This document shows, one piece after another, positions 33,058 to 42,064 of a stretch of 64,000 bases of DNA (positions are counted from its first letter, which is position 1; every line of letters starts with the position of its first letter). Position numbers and translations under genes: made by a program. The DNA lies in contig NZ_JAHLPN010000004.1 of NCBI RefSeq assembly GCF_018917935.1, positions 1 to 64,000 of the forward strand. Direction: 5' to 3'. Source of the DNA: Kineothrix sp. MSJ-39 (GTDB taxonomy: Bacteria > Bacillota > Clostridia > Lachnospirales > Lachnospiraceae). The notes beneath the pieces were generated by a model. The model searched no databases. It was not told where the DNA came from and worked only from the letters and a program-made list of their open reading frames with translations.

Positions 33058-34348
33058 CTGCCTTCTCCTCTCCCCATCTGATCGGTATCTGTGCCTCGAT
33101 CGTAAAACCGTTTTCTCCATGATAGGAAAGCTGTCCGCCGAGCAGCTGCAGCCGTTCCTGCATATGATGCAGTCCAAATCCTTTCTGTACATCCTGACAG
33201 CCGATCCCATTATCCATGGTGCTGATTGTCAGAAGATTGTACTCCCGTCCGATCCGGATCCTGATCTCTGTTGCTTTCCCATGCCTTATACTGTTTGTCA
33301 TGCTTTCCTGCACGATACGATAAATGGTGTCCTCTTCATCCTGTGTAAACCCGTTCAGCCCGGTATCGCAGTCAAACGAAATGACCGCACCTGTTGTTTT
33401 TTCCGTTTCGGTGATCATCTGCACAAGTGCATCCTTAAGCATCGTCTTTTCCAGTGCATCCGGGCGGAGTGCATTGATCGATCTTCTGACATCCTTCATT
33501 CCGTTTCTTGCAACATCCGCTATCACAGAAAGCTGTGCCTTGGCAGCAGCCGGATCAATGTCCAGCAACATCATACAGGCATCCAGCCCCGTAATAATAC
33601 CGGTCAGTGCATGCCCAAGTGTATCATGGATTTCCCTTGCCAGCCGGTTCCGTTCCTTTGTCTGTGTTGCAGCTTCCAGTTCTCTTGCCTGTATCAGAAG
33701 CTGTTCGTTTTTTTGTGCCAGTTCTTCATTCAGGCTTAAGATTCTCTTTTTCTCACTCATCTGATTTAATATCATTTCAACCATATAATAAATGAATACA
33801 AACAGATTCAGTGCATTTAAAAAAGTCAGGACTGCAGACAATAAAACAACTGCCTGATGATCATAATACATCCACATGGTTTTCAGCGAAACGATCGGAT
33901 ATATCACAGAGATCAAATTTGCATCCACCAGCAGATAGATCGCACAGATCGCAGTAATAGCAAACACCCTTCGCCGCATATTTTGTATATATTGCATGCC
34001 ATCCGCCATGATCAGCAGCATAACACCCGCATACCCAAAATGCACTGCATTACATATGGAAATCCCCACCAAAATCTCCAATACAATTTTGCATGCCAGC
34101 TGCCAGCCATTTCTGCTGCGAAAGGACAACAGCAGCAACAGGCAAATATAATAACCGATTCCCAGTACAAATGTATCCGTATAGCTTAGCGGCAGCTTAC
34201 CCGCACTGTTTAAAAAGCTCTGTGCATTCTGATCCCGGATGATCCCCTTCACACTGCACATTGTCACAATCCCAATATAAACAAGTATCAGCAGGTTTAA
34301 TTGCTTCATAAAAGCAAACTGATATTTTGGAGTTTGATTTTCTTCCAT
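33050..34348 (-). CDS. HisKA_3-type sensor histidine kinase
   Basis: This 432-residue kinase has five to six membrane helices in the first 195 residues and a coiled coil (SEKKRILSLNEELAQKNEQLLIQARELEA). The dimerisation helix carries phosphoacceptor His241 (RLAREIHDTLGHALTG), followed by a GHKL ATPase domain (QESMTNSIRHGKATEI, DNGIG, GFGLHHMQERLQLLGG). The short loops give it no large extracellular domain of its own. It would therefore need a partner to sense sugars, which the flanking anchored binding proteins could supply. Confidence 0.94.
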   Translation of the reverse strand: MEENQTPKYQFAFMKQLNLLILVYIGIVTMCSVKGIIRDQNAQSFLNSAGKLPLSYTDTFVLGIGYYICLLLLLSFRSRNGWQLACKIVLEILVGISICNAVHFGYAGVMLLIMADGMQYIQNMRRRVFAITAICAIYLLVDANLISVIYPIVSLKTMWMYYDHQAVVLLSAVLTFLNALNLFVFIYYMVEMILNQMSEKKRILSLNEELAQKNEQLLIQARELEAATQTKERNRLAREIHDTLGHALTGIITGLDACMMLLDIDPAAAKAQLSVIADVARNGMKDVRRSINALRPDALEKTMLKDALVQMITETEKTTGAVISFDCDTGLNGFTQDEEDTIYRIVQESMTNSIRHGKATEIRIRIGREYNLLTISTMDNGIGCQDVQKGFGLHHMQERLQLLGGQLSYHGENGFTIEAQIPIRWGEEKADD

Positions 34349-34360
34349 GCCATGCTCCTT

Positions 34361-35326
34361 TTACTGCCAGCGTTCAATGCCATAATTATCAACATTTTCC
34401 TTTGTTACAAGCTCCACCGGAATATAGGTATAAGCATCTACCTCTTTTCCATCCAGAAGCATATAGATTTGTTCTGCCGCAGCCTTCCCGATCTTCGACG
34501 GGAACTGCGCTGCAGTAGCCCGCATCATCCCCTCCTTGATCAGTGCCTTTGAATCCGGTGAAGCATCTACACCATATACGCCTACCCTGTCAAGCACGCC
34601 CGCTTCGTCCAGTGCTGCCACAACACCTACACTGGAAAGATCATTCAGGCAAAAAACATTGTCAAATGCAATTCCCTTTTTCAAAAGCTCCTGCATCTTC
34701 GGAAGCGCGATCTCCTGCTGCCCCTCACATTCAATCTGCTCAACGATCTCTATTCCCTCACATTCCCGGACTGCATCCAGAAAACCTTCCATACGATCTC
34801 TGCCTGATTTTGTACTCTGATGTTCCATCAGAACAACCTTTGCCTCTTTTGTCTGCGATGCAAAATATTCTCCCACCTGTCTGCCGGCTGCATAATTATC
34901 GGAAGTGATCGTGCAATCCACCAACGTTTCATCTTTGACATTGGAATCCACCACAACAATATAAACACCCTTTTCCTTTGCCTTTGTCAGAACATCTGTC
35001 AGACTTTCCCAGTCTACCGGCGTCAGCACAAGCACATCAATCCCCATGGAAAGCATATCATTGATCTGCTCGATCTGCCGCTCCACACTCAGTGCCGGAT
35101 CCCGGAGCACCCATTGATCCCCTTCCGCTTCCACTCTCTGGATGATCTCCTCACTCACGATATTATAAAATTCATTATTCATCGTCATGTAACTGGCTCC
35201 GATCATGTGCTGCTTATCCGCATCCAAAAGTCCCACGTCATATTTCTTCAGGATAACACCCAGACAACCAAACACAAAGATCCATAAAAGAATGGTTCCA
35301 ATTACGAGAAATTTCTTTTTGCTCAT
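34361..35326 (-). CDS. Membrane-anchored RbsB-like sugar-binding protein
   Basis: This 321-residue periplasmic-binding-protein type 1 fold has an N-terminal hydrophobic segment (residues about 6-25, ending FGCLGV) that is either an anchor or a weak lipobox. Typical blocks are GASYMTMNNEFYNIVSE, DVLVLTPVDWESLTDVLTKAKEKGVYIVVVDSNV, GRDRMEGFLDA and VGVYGVDASPDSKALI. The ATG at 35326 overlaps the oxidoreductase stop (ATGA), so translation is coupled. Established parallels are the XylFII-LytS sensor pairs of Clostridium, where such a protein signals to the adjacent kinase. Confidence 0.9.
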   Translation of the reverse strand: MSKKKFLVIGTILLWIFVFGCLGVILKKYDVGLLDADKQHMIGASYMTMNNEFYNIVSEEIIQRVEAEGDQWVLRDPALSVERQIEQINDMLSMGIDVLVLTPVDWESLTDVLTKAKEKGVYIVVVDSNVKDETLVDCTITSDNYAAGRQVGEYFASQTKEAKVVLMEHQSTKSGRDRMEGFLDAVRECEGIEIVEQIECEGQQEIALPKMQELLKKGIAFDNVFCLNDLSSVGVVAALDEAGVLDRVGVYGVDASPDSKALIKEGMMRATAAQFPSKIGKAAAEQIYMLLDGKEVDAYTYIPVELVTKENVDNYGIERWQ

Positions 35327-36312
35327 ATGCCTTCTTCCTCTGGATATGTAAAATTCCATTCTCTTCTGCATGCGGTCATAAGCTCCATGACATCCTTTGT
35401 ATACTCCAGATACAGTTCTTCCTGTTTATCCGCATGTGAAGCTATGGCATTTTCCATATCTGTAAGCTCATATAAAAGTGCGTCTTCTCTTCTGCCAGCC
35501 TGTACGAGCTCTGTTTTCCCACTTTCTGTATATGTGATCCGCGCTTCACACGCTCTCGGATATTCCATAATTTCAATATAGCCCTTTTCACACGAGATCA
35601 TACCGCGTTTCGGCTGTTTGGAATGCAAAGAAAGCATGATTGTCGCCATCTGCCCTTCCGCATTCATCAGAAGCAGTCCCGCCTGTTCATCCACACCGGT
35701 TGGTGCCATTTTCACAATGGACTTTACCTGATCTGGCTTTGATGCCATAAACCATCTGCAAAGAGAAAGTGCATATACACCAATATCCAGCATTGCTCCA
35801 CCGGCAAGATTCTTGTTAAAAAAACGGTTATTCATATCATACTCTTTAAAGCTGCCAAAATTAACCGTCATCAGATTAACTGCACCAAGCTTGCCGGACT
35901 GCAGGATTTCATGAAGCCTGCGATAGATCGGCATATGAAAGATCGTCATAGCTTCCGCCACGATCACACCCTTTTCTTTTGCCAATGAAAGCGCCTCCGA
36001 CAGTTCCCCGCTGTTTAATGTGACCGCCTTTTCCACAAGCACATGCTTTCCGTTTGCGATTGCCTGCTTCATAAAGGAAATATGTGTATTATGCGGCGTT
36101 GTGATATAAATGGCATCCACTTCCGGATCCGTGAACATTTCATTGTACTGTGCATATACTTTTTTAATGCCGTATTTTTCTGCAAACAGAACTGCTTTTT
36201 CCCTTGTCCTGTTTCCTACCGCATAGATATATCTTCCCTGTTTCTGCAATGCCGCTGCCATTTCGTTTGCGATCACACCGCAGCCTAATACCGCCCAGTT
36301 TATCTCTCTCAT
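35323..36312 (-). CDS. Gfo/Idh/MocA-family NAD(P)-dependent oxidoreductase
   Basis: This 329-residue sugar or polyol dehydrogenase-like protein has a Rossmann N-terminus, WAVLGCGVIANEMAAALQ. EKAVTLN corresponds to the usual EKP motif, with the proline replaced by Ala. The C-terminal half is of GFO_IDH_MocA_C type (GGAMLDIGVYALSLCRWFM, where the Asp and Tyr resemble the catalytic pocket). The substrate is unknown. The ATG at 36312 is preferred to a GTG at 36321. It heads the sensor operon and is linked to the RbsB-like gene by a 4-base overlap. Confidence 0.9.
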   Translation of the reverse strand: MREINWAVLGCGVIANEMAAALQKQGRYIYAVGNRTREKAVLFAEKYGIKKVYAQYNEMFTDPEVDAIYITTPHNTHISFMKQAIANGKHVLVEKAVTLNSGELSEALSLAKEKGVIVAEAMTIFHMPIYRRLHEILQSGKLGAVNLMTVNFGSFKEYDMNNRFFNKNLAGGAMLDIGVYALSLCRWFMASKPDQVKSIVKMAPTGVDEQAGLLLMNAEGQMATIMLSLHSKQPKRGMISCEKGYIEIMEYPRACEARITYTESGKTELVQAGRREDALLYELTDMENAIASHADKQEELYLEYTKDVMELMTACRREWNFTYPEEEGI

Positions 36313-36340
36313 TTTTATCACCTACTGCTTTCTTATTTTG

Positions 36341-37249
36341 TCATTCCTCTGTCCTATTTTCTTTCAGACATAAAAATGCCCCAAGATTACCGCGTTTTCC
36401 GTTTGTTTTTCTGTGTGAGAACAGATATGCCGGATTATGCGCCGTGCAGACATTGGTCACTTCCAGATGCTCCGGCACAATACCTGCATCTGTAAGCCAC
36501 AGCTGATTGGCAAGCCACAGATCCAGCTGATATTTTCCTTCTGCCTTCTGCTCCGGCTTCTGATATAGGAGTTTTTCTGCGCTGGGCATTTTCGCAAATG
36601 CGTTTTGAAATTCTTCTGCCACATCACTGCTGACCTCGTAGCAGTCCTGACAGATGGATGGGCCGATCGCCGCATGGATATCTGCCGGATCACAGCCAAA
36701 TTCCGTATGCATCCGCTCTACCATCTTTTTACCCATACCTGCCACGGTTCCGCGCCAGCCCGAATGCGCCAGTCCGATCACTTCTCTGACCGGATCCACA
36801 AAATAAAGCGGTACGCAATCCGCATAAAAGGTAGCCAGTGCTAACCCTTTCTCTTTCGTGATCAGTCCGTCAATATCCGTGTAATCCCGTTGTCTGTCGA
36901 TTCCCTTTCCGGCGTCTTCCTTTGTGACGATCCTGATATTCGTCGTATGTGTCTGGTCGGAGCAGACGATCCAGTCTCTTGTAATACCCAGTACCTCTGC
37001 CACTCTGTCATAGTTTTGCAGGACACAGTCTTTATCATCCCCGCGCGTAAAGCTCAGGTTCAGGCTTTCAAAGATCCCGCTGCTTGTCCCGCCTGTCCGC
37101 GTTGTGAACAGATGCCTGACGCATCCTGTATTCGTCAGTACCGGAAATGTCAGGTATTCCATTTCCCAGCCATCCGGGCTGTTATATTTGTTTTGTACAG
37201 GTACATTTTCTGTATCCCTTGTCTTTGCTACACGCTGTAAATCGTACAT
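36341..37249 (-). CDS. pgeF: Peptidoglycan editing factor PgeF (YlmD/LACC1 family)
   Basis: This copper-free multifunctional purine nucleoside-processing family (YfiH/YlmD) has also been linked to wall editing. The zinc-binding triad appears as His in SDQTHTTNI, Cys in FYADCVPLYF and His in GLAHSGWRGT. IGPSICQDCYEV is also conserved. Its 302 residues include an N-terminal extension of about 30 residues relative to B. subtilis YlmD, so the true start may lie at an internal Met (e.g. the one in DGWEMEYL). It lies downstream of the yraN cluster on the same strand. Confidence 0.92.
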   Translation of the reverse strand: MYDLQRVAKTRDTENVPVQNKYNSPDGWEMEYLTFPVLTNTGCVRHLFTTRTGGTSSGIFESLNLSFTRGDDKDCVLQNYDRVAEVLGITRDWIVCSDQTHTTNIRIVTKEDAGKGIDRQRDYTDIDGLITKEKGLALATFYADCVPLYFVDPVREVIGLAHSGWRGTVAGMGKKMVERMHTEFGCDPADIHAAIGPSICQDCYEVSSDVAEEFQNAFAKMPSAEKLLYQKPEQKAEGKYQLDLWLANQLWLTDAGIVPEHLEVTNVCTAHNPAYLFSHRKTNGKRGNLGAFLCLKENRTEE

Positions 37250-37382
37250 ACAGTCCTCTATTCTTACTATTTGATCATTTTGGTTTCTTGCTTTCCGCCT
37301 GTTTTCCAGTTTACGTCCTTTATATTATTTGTACTAAAATACCGCATCTGCTCATGATTTCCAAGTGACTTTTGTCACAGAT

Positions 37383-37739
37383 TTACCAAATCCGATGCAG
37401 AAATGCATTTCTGATCCAGGTAATCTCATTCCCCAGAATGGCGATCACATCATATCTGACCGGCTGCTGCTCCGGTATATGATACTGGTTCAGATAAAAT
37501 AATGCCACCCTGCAGATCTGCCTCTGTTTTGCCACACTCACCGCTTCCTGCGGCAGTCCGTTTCCGGCATTTGCCCGGTACTTGACTTCAAAGAAAACAA
37601 GCGTGCCTTTCTCATAGCCAACTATATCGATTTCTCCCTGTCTGACTCTATAGTTAAGCGTCTGAATGCGCACGCCTCTTTTTTCCAGATATGCTTTTGC
37701 AGCCTGTTCATGGGCTGCTCCTTTTCTTCTTTTATTCAT
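37383..37739 (-). CDS. YraN/UPF0102 family endonuclease-like protein
   Basis: This 118-residue protein has a restriction-endonuclease-like fold. The PD-(D/E)xK-type core is seen as RQGEIDIVGYEKGTLVFFEVKYR. The N-terminal GAAHEQAAKAYLEKRG is typical. The family is widespread next to rnhB, but its physiological role is not established. The ribosome site is weak (GGAG about 13 bases away). Confidence 0.9.
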   Translation of the reverse strand: MNKRRKGAAHEQAAKAYLEKRGVRIQTLNYRVRQGEIDIVGYEKGTLVFFEVKYRANAGNGLPQEAVSVAKQRQICRVALFYLNQYHIPEQQPVRYDVIAILGNEITWIRNAFLHRIW

Positions 37740-37783
37740 AGGATGTCCGCTCCAGACACATCCTGATCTCCCTAAACTTATCC

Positions 37784-38083
37784 CTATTTTTTCTTGTTCG
37801 CCTGTTCCATCTTTGCACGGATGCGATCCATCTGATCCACAAATACAAGGATCTCCGCTACCACTTCGTACAGCTCCGGCGGAATCAGCTCTCCGATCTC
37901 CAGCCTTGACAATGTATCTGCCAGCTTACTGTCCTTATGCACCGGAACCTTTGCCTGTTTTGCTTCCTCTATGATCTTTTCCGCAAGTGCACCCTTACCG
38001 GTCGCAACAACCTTTGGCGCATCATCGTCCGGATCATAAGAAAGTGCGATCGCCTGTTTTGGTTTCTGCTCTTTTCCTGCCAT
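37784..38083 (-). CDS. FlhB C-terminal-like protein (YlqH-like)
   Basis: This 99-residue protein resembles the cytoplasmic domain of FlhB/YscU export switches (AIALSYDPDDDAPKVVATGKGALAEKIIEEAKQAKVPVHKDSKLA...LYEVVAEIL). The autocleavage Asn-Pro-Thr-His motif and the membrane domain are absent. It follows the FliK-like gene by one base. B. subtilis has the same pairing (ylqG-ylqH next to rnhB), so this is a conserved cluster and not evidence for flagella in itself. Confidence 0.9.
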   Translation of the reverse strand: MAGKEQKPKQAIALSYDPDDDAPKVVATGKGALAEKIIEEAKQAKVPVHKDSKLADTLSRLEIGELIPPELYEVVAEILVFVDQMDRIRAKMEQANKKK

Positions 38084-38084
38084 A

Positions 38085-39824
38085 TCAAGCCCTCACATCA
38101 AATGAATACTGATTGATACATACGTTTTCTTCTTCCTGATCTTTGCGCATTTCTTCCGTTACCTTGGAAGGCGTATCCTTCTGTGATACCTCGGTCTGCA
38201 TCTGATAGCCTTTCTGCTCCAATCGTTCATTCAGCAGATGGATATGCGCCTGTATAAAATCGATCATGGCATCGTCCTGTAAGTAAAAATGTGTATTCAC
38301 CTTCTGGTTCTGCATGGCAACATACACATCCACAGGTCCTAAATGCTCCATATCCAGATGCAAGAAAGCACTGATACTGTCCTCTTTGGTCAGTCCCTTT
38401 TTATTGGCATACACATACAGATCCCCTGTTGTCTCCTGCCCTGCCATACGAAGCGGAAGCTGCACATATTGCATCGTCTGGGAAAGCTGGTGTAAAAAAT
38501 CCAGATTTTCCCTTAGCTGGTTTGTCTGGGTAAAAAGCTGCGTCTGCGCTTTTCCCGCTTCCGATACTGTCTGCGCCAGACGCGACACCTGCTCCCGCAG
38601 CTTTGTAAAAAACTGCTCTACTTCTTCCTTATCTGCCACCATTTCCGGTTTGAGCAGAAAGTTCTCTTTCATCTGCTCCGTCAAAAGGTTACGAAATTCT
38701 TTTGAAGAAAACAGGCGCAAAAGCTGTCTGGTATCTCCCTTTGTAAACAGATCGCTTTTCATCAGTTCTGCCAGAGAATCTACGCCCGGCTGCACAGTGT
38801 TTTCCGCTGTTTCCGAAAGCACAGCCTGCCCGTCTGCTCCCTGATTGTCCGAACCGGATACTTGCAACTGCCTGTTGTCTGATCCTGCATTCACCTGCCT
38901 GCCAGCAGTCTCTGTCTGCATTTGTCCGTCAAATGCAAGCCGCGCATCTACGCCATTTTCTGCTGCCTGACCGCCTGCTATTTTGGTTGTCGCCGGATCT
39001 CCCGTCGCATCAGTCTGTCCTGCGCTATTTTCTGCTACCGCCTGCTGATTTTCGTCTGCAGGCTGCACATCCCCCGGTACTTCCTCCCCAAGTGCGCCAG
39101 CCTGTCCTGCCTCCGTCTGACTGCTTTCTCCAAGCAAAAGTACCAGTTCCTTCATAAAGGAAGCTGCCTCCTGCGGAGACTGCGCCGCCATATCCGTAAA
39201 TTCCGCAAACAGGCTGTCTGTCAGTGCATTTGCCGCCTGTGCAAGCTGACCGTTTGCATTTTGCAGGTTCTGAAACTGCGCCGCAGTCAGATCATTGACC
39301 GGAATCTGCAGCCGATTCATCAGCACAATATTTTCTCCCGTTGTCTGCGGATGATCCAGCACCTGTCGGTACATCTGCCAGAGCGAGTTTTTATCGACCG
39401 ACATGCCTTCCCGCATCATGGAATCTACCATGGAGAGGGAATCCGCCGTCTGGGCGATCCCAGCCTGCTCCAATGCTTTTCCGAGCACCTGTGTCTGGGC
39501 ACTGTTTTGGAAAAGTGCCTGCAATGTGATCTGTTTATCTGAGATCCCACTGACAGCAAACGTCACCGACTGCCCGGGCTGTAGGCTCATCCCCTCCTGC
39601 AGCTTTGCGGTCAATACCTCCGATGGCAGCTTCACATAGACAGTATCTCCCTCTACTTTCATCACCTGTCCGCTGATGGCAGAGCCGACTGTCAGCCTGC
39701 CCGTCTGTGCCCCTTCTGACGCCCTGCTGCTTTTGTCCGCATATCCTGCAGATGCAGAAGAAGAAAGCCCCGACAATGTATTTTGTGTATTCCGTTGCCA
39801 TAATCCAGCTAAGTCAAAACTCAT
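38085..39824 (-). CDS. FliK-like hook-length-control domain protein (YlqG-like)
   Basis: This 579-residue protein starts with an OB-like segment (SAISGQVMKVEGDTVYVKLPSEVLTAKL). A Gln/Ala-rich low-complexity region (about 230-345) follows. A C-terminal domain (about 430-560: LDFLHQLSQTMQYVQLPLRMAG...GDLYVYANKKG...AFLHLDMEHLGPVDVYVAMQ...) resembles the FliK C-terminal domain. Start and rnhB stop overlap (ATGA). In flagellar systems FliK talks to FlhB, and here a FlhB-like protein is encoded next door, so a similar pair interaction is plausible but unproven. Confidence 0.85.
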   Translation of the reverse strand: MSFDLAGLWQRNTQNTLSGLSSSASAGYADKSSRASEGAQTGRLTVGSAISGQVMKVEGDTVYVKLPSEVLTAKLQEGMSLQPGQSVTFAVSGISDKQITLQALFQNSAQTQVLGKALEQAGIAQTADSLSMVDSMMREGMSVDKNSLWQMYRQVLDHPQTTGENIVLMNRLQIPVNDLTAAQFQNLQNANGQLAQAANALTDSLFAEFTDMAAQSPQEAASFMKELVLLLGESSQTEAGQAGALGEEVPGDVQPADENQQAVAENSAGQTDATGDPATTKIAGGQAAENGVDARLAFDGQMQTETAGRQVNAGSDNRQLQVSGSDNQGADGQAVLSETAENTVQPGVDSLAELMKSDLFTKGDTRQLLRLFSSKEFRNLLTEQMKENFLLKPEMVADKEEVEQFFTKLREQVSRLAQTVSEAGKAQTQLFTQTNQLRENLDFLHQLSQTMQYVQLPLRMAGQETTGDLYVYANKKGLTKEDSISAFLHLDMEHLGPVDVYVAMQNQKVNTHFYLQDDAMIDFIQAHIHLLNERLEQKGYQMQTEVSQKDTPSKVTEEMRKDQEEENVCINQYSFDVRA

Positions 39825-40582
39825 TCTTTTACCTTAAAATGTGTAATAAATGATCTGCGATGGATCGGACTTGCCCCATAGGCAGCAAGCGCCTCGATAT
39901 GTTCCGCACTGCCATAGCCCTTGTTTGCCGCAAAGTGATACTGTGGCATTGCCTTGTCATACTCCATCATCAGTCTGTCCCTTGTTACTTTTGCAATGAT
40001 GCTTGCCGCTGCAATGGAAACGCTTTTCGCATCTCCCTTTACGATCGGAACCTGCTGCATGGGAAGCCCGGGGATCCGCACCGCATCATTTAATAATATA
40101 TCGGGACAAACAGACAGTTTATTAACCGCCTGCCGCATTGCCTCGTAGGTCGCCTGCAGGATATTGATCTCATCGATCCGCTGCGGTGTTGCATAGCCGA
40201 CACCGACCGCCACTGCCTTCTCCATGATCTCATCATACAGCAGATCTCTCTTTTTGGCAGAAAGCTGTTTGCTGTCATTTAAGTACAGGATCTCACAATC
40301 CTTCGGTAAAATGACCGCTGCAGCCACAACCGGTCCTGCAAGTGGGCCTCTGCCCGCCTCATCGATCCCACAGATCGCCTGACAGTCCTTGTACTGCTCC
40401 TCATACCGGTGCATGACCTTGAGCCTTTCCCGTTCTTTCGCCAATGCCTCCAGACGCTTCTGCGCCCTTTGCACGAGCTGCTGTACACCGCTTCTTTCAT
40501 CCCTTTCAAATCTTGCTATAAAATCAGGCAGCATCTGATCCTCTGCTGCCTGTAATAACTCTCTGATCTCTCCGATTTTCAT
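39821..40582 (-). CDS. rnhB: Ribonuclease HII
   Basis: RNase HII removes ribonucleotides from DNA and RNA-DNA hybrids. The catalytic Asp74-Glu75 pair is in CGIDEAGRGPLAGPVVAAAVIL. The third Asp is in LLNDAVRIPG and the fourth in the VKGDAKSVSIAAASIIAKVTRDRLM region. The N-terminal 70 residues form a charged helical extension, as in the Bacillus enzyme. It is in the conserved rbgA-lepB-rnhB-ylqG order. Confidence 0.96.
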   Translation of the reverse strand: MKIGEIRELLQAAEDQMLPDFIARFERDERSGVQQLVQRAQKRLEALAKERERLKVMHRYEEQYKDCQAICGIDEAGRGPLAGPVVAAAVILPKDCEILYLNDSKQLSAKKRDLLYDEIMEKAVAVGVGYATPQRIDEINILQATYEAMRQAVNKLSVCPDILLNDAVRIPGLPMQQVPIVKGDAKSVSIAAASIIAKVTRDRLMMEYDKAMPQYHFAANKGYGSAEHIEALAAYGASPIHRRSFITHFKVKE

Positions 40583-40604
40583 CTGTCTGTCCTCTCTGCT
40601 AAGG

Positions 40605-41159
40605 TTATTTCCCGTGCGTTACAAAACCGATCTTGTCAAACGGGAAAATACGCAGCCACGCCCTGCCAATGATCTGATCACGCTTGATCAGTCCAACGGA
40701 CGGATCCCTGCTGTCCGAGCTGTTATTCCGGTTATCACCGAGTACAAAATATTCATCCGAGCCTAAATAAATACTGTTTGCCGCCATGCCCGGATCCTTG
40801 ATGGCTTCCTTCCCATAAGATTCCGCCAAAAGTTCTCCGTTGATATAGATGTTACCCAGCCCATCAATCATGACCGTTTCTCCCGGAAGACCGATGACAC
40901 GCTTTATGTAATAGGTATTTGCCGTATACTGGTACGGAAATACAATCACATCAAACCGATTCGGCTCATGGAAGCGGTATGTGATCTTATCTACGATCAG
41001 GTTATCTCCGTCTTCCAGTGTATTTTCCATGGATTGTCCATGTACAACTGTTCTCTGCCCTACAAAGGCGATCACAAAATAAGTCAGTGCCAGAACTGCC
41101 AACAGATAAATACTGGTGCCAAGCACTTCCTTTAAGATCTGTTTCATTTTTTTACTCAA
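40605..41159 (-). CDS. lepB: Signal peptidase I (first of two)
   Basis: Membrane-bound serine protease that removes signal peptides outside the membrane. It has one N-terminal helix (about 11-33), nucleophile Ser43 in VVHGQSMENTL, and general-base Lys86 in YYIKRVIGLPGE. The GDNRNNSSDSR box follows. Its 184 residues are typical of the Gram-positive type. A second, divergent copy lies on the other side of rbgA. Confidence 0.96.
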   Translation of the reverse strand: MSKKMKQILKEVLGTSIYLLAVLALTYFVIAFVGQRTVVHGQSMENTLEDGDNLIVDKITYRFHEPNRFDVIVFPYQYTANTYYIKRVIGLPGETVMIDGLGNIYINGELLAESYGKEAIKDPGMAANSIYLGSDEYFVLGDNRNNSSDSRDPSVGLIKRDQIIGRAWLRIFPFDKIGFVTHGK

Positions 41160-41186
41160 GCTTTTCTTTCCCCTTTTGCATTATGT

Positions 41187-42056
41187 CTATTCTGTCGGGC
41201 TTTCCAGTGTGATCCGTCCGATCCTGCCACTTCTAAAATCATCCAACAGAAGCGCCGCTGCCTTCCGGATATCCGGTTCGTCGCCTTTTAATACACATTT
41301 TCTGTTTCTGGCGATCTGTGCCAGCACTTCATAAGCATCCTGTTCTCCTTTGCAGTTTTCCTCTGCTTCATCCGAAAGATCATAACGCTTTGTCAGAAGA
41401 AGCGGATAGGCGTCCTTCAGATACAGGATCAGGCTGACTGCCATCTCTTCTATATTTAAGATCTCATCATTCATGGAACCGATCAGTGCCAGATTGAGTC
41501 CTACCTGCTGATCTTCGAACTTCGGCCATAAAATACCCGGTGTGTCCAAAAGCTCCAGCGTCTTGCTGAGCCTGATCCACTGCTTTCCTTTTGTTACGCC
41601 CGGCTTATTTCCTGTCTTTGCACAGGCTTTTCCGGCAAAGGAATTGATAAAGGTGGATTTCCCGACATTTGGGATTCCCACTACCATGGCTCTGACAGGG
41701 CGGTTTAAAATACCACGCTTTCTGTCACGCTCGATCTTTTCCTTACAGGCTTCTGCGACAACACCGTTGATCGCTTTCATGCTGTTGCGGTTACGCGCAT
41801 TGAGCGCCACAACAAAGCAGCCTTTCTTCTCGAAATATTGCTGCCACTTTGCCGTCTGCCTTTCGTCTGCCAGATCCGCTTTATTTAACAAGATCAGTCT
41901 CGCCTTATTCTGTCCAAGCTGATCAATATCCGGATTGCGGCTGGATAACGGAATCCTTGCATCTACAAGCTCGATCACAAGGTCGATCAGCTTGATATTC
42001 TCCTGCATCATCCGCTTTGCCTTTGTCATGTGTCCGGGATACCACTGATAATTCAT
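41187..42056 (-). CDS. rbgA: Ribosome biogenesis GTPase YlqF/RbgA
   Basis: This circularly permuted GTPase is needed for late 50S assembly. The G motifs come in the order G4 (NKADL), G5, G1 (GIPNVGKSTFINS), G3 (DTPGILWP). N-terminal QWYPGHMTKAKRMM is diagnostic. A C-terminal helical domain binds rRNA. Its 289 residues are normal. It is encoded between the two signal peptidase genes. Confidence 0.96.
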   Translation of the reverse strand: MNYQWYPGHMTKAKRMMQENIKLIDLVIELVDARIPLSSRNPDIDQLGQNKARLILLNKADLADERQTAKWQQYFEKKGCFVVALNARNRNSMKAINGVVAEACKEKIERDRKRGILNRPVRAMVVGIPNVGKSTFINSFAGKACAKTGNKPGVTKGKQWIRLSKTLELLDTPGILWPKFEDQQVGLNLALIGSMNDEILNIEEMAVSLILYLKDAYPLLLTKRYDLSDEAEENCKGEQDAYEVLAQIARNRKCVLKGDEPDIRKAAALLLDDFRSGRIGRITLESPTE

Positions 42057-42064
42057 CTATACAC

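Noticed and set aside
37784-39824. Evidence for a flagellar operon
   Set aside because: The same pair is conserved beside rnhB in Bacillus and does not by itself indicate flagella; no other flagellar gene is in the window.
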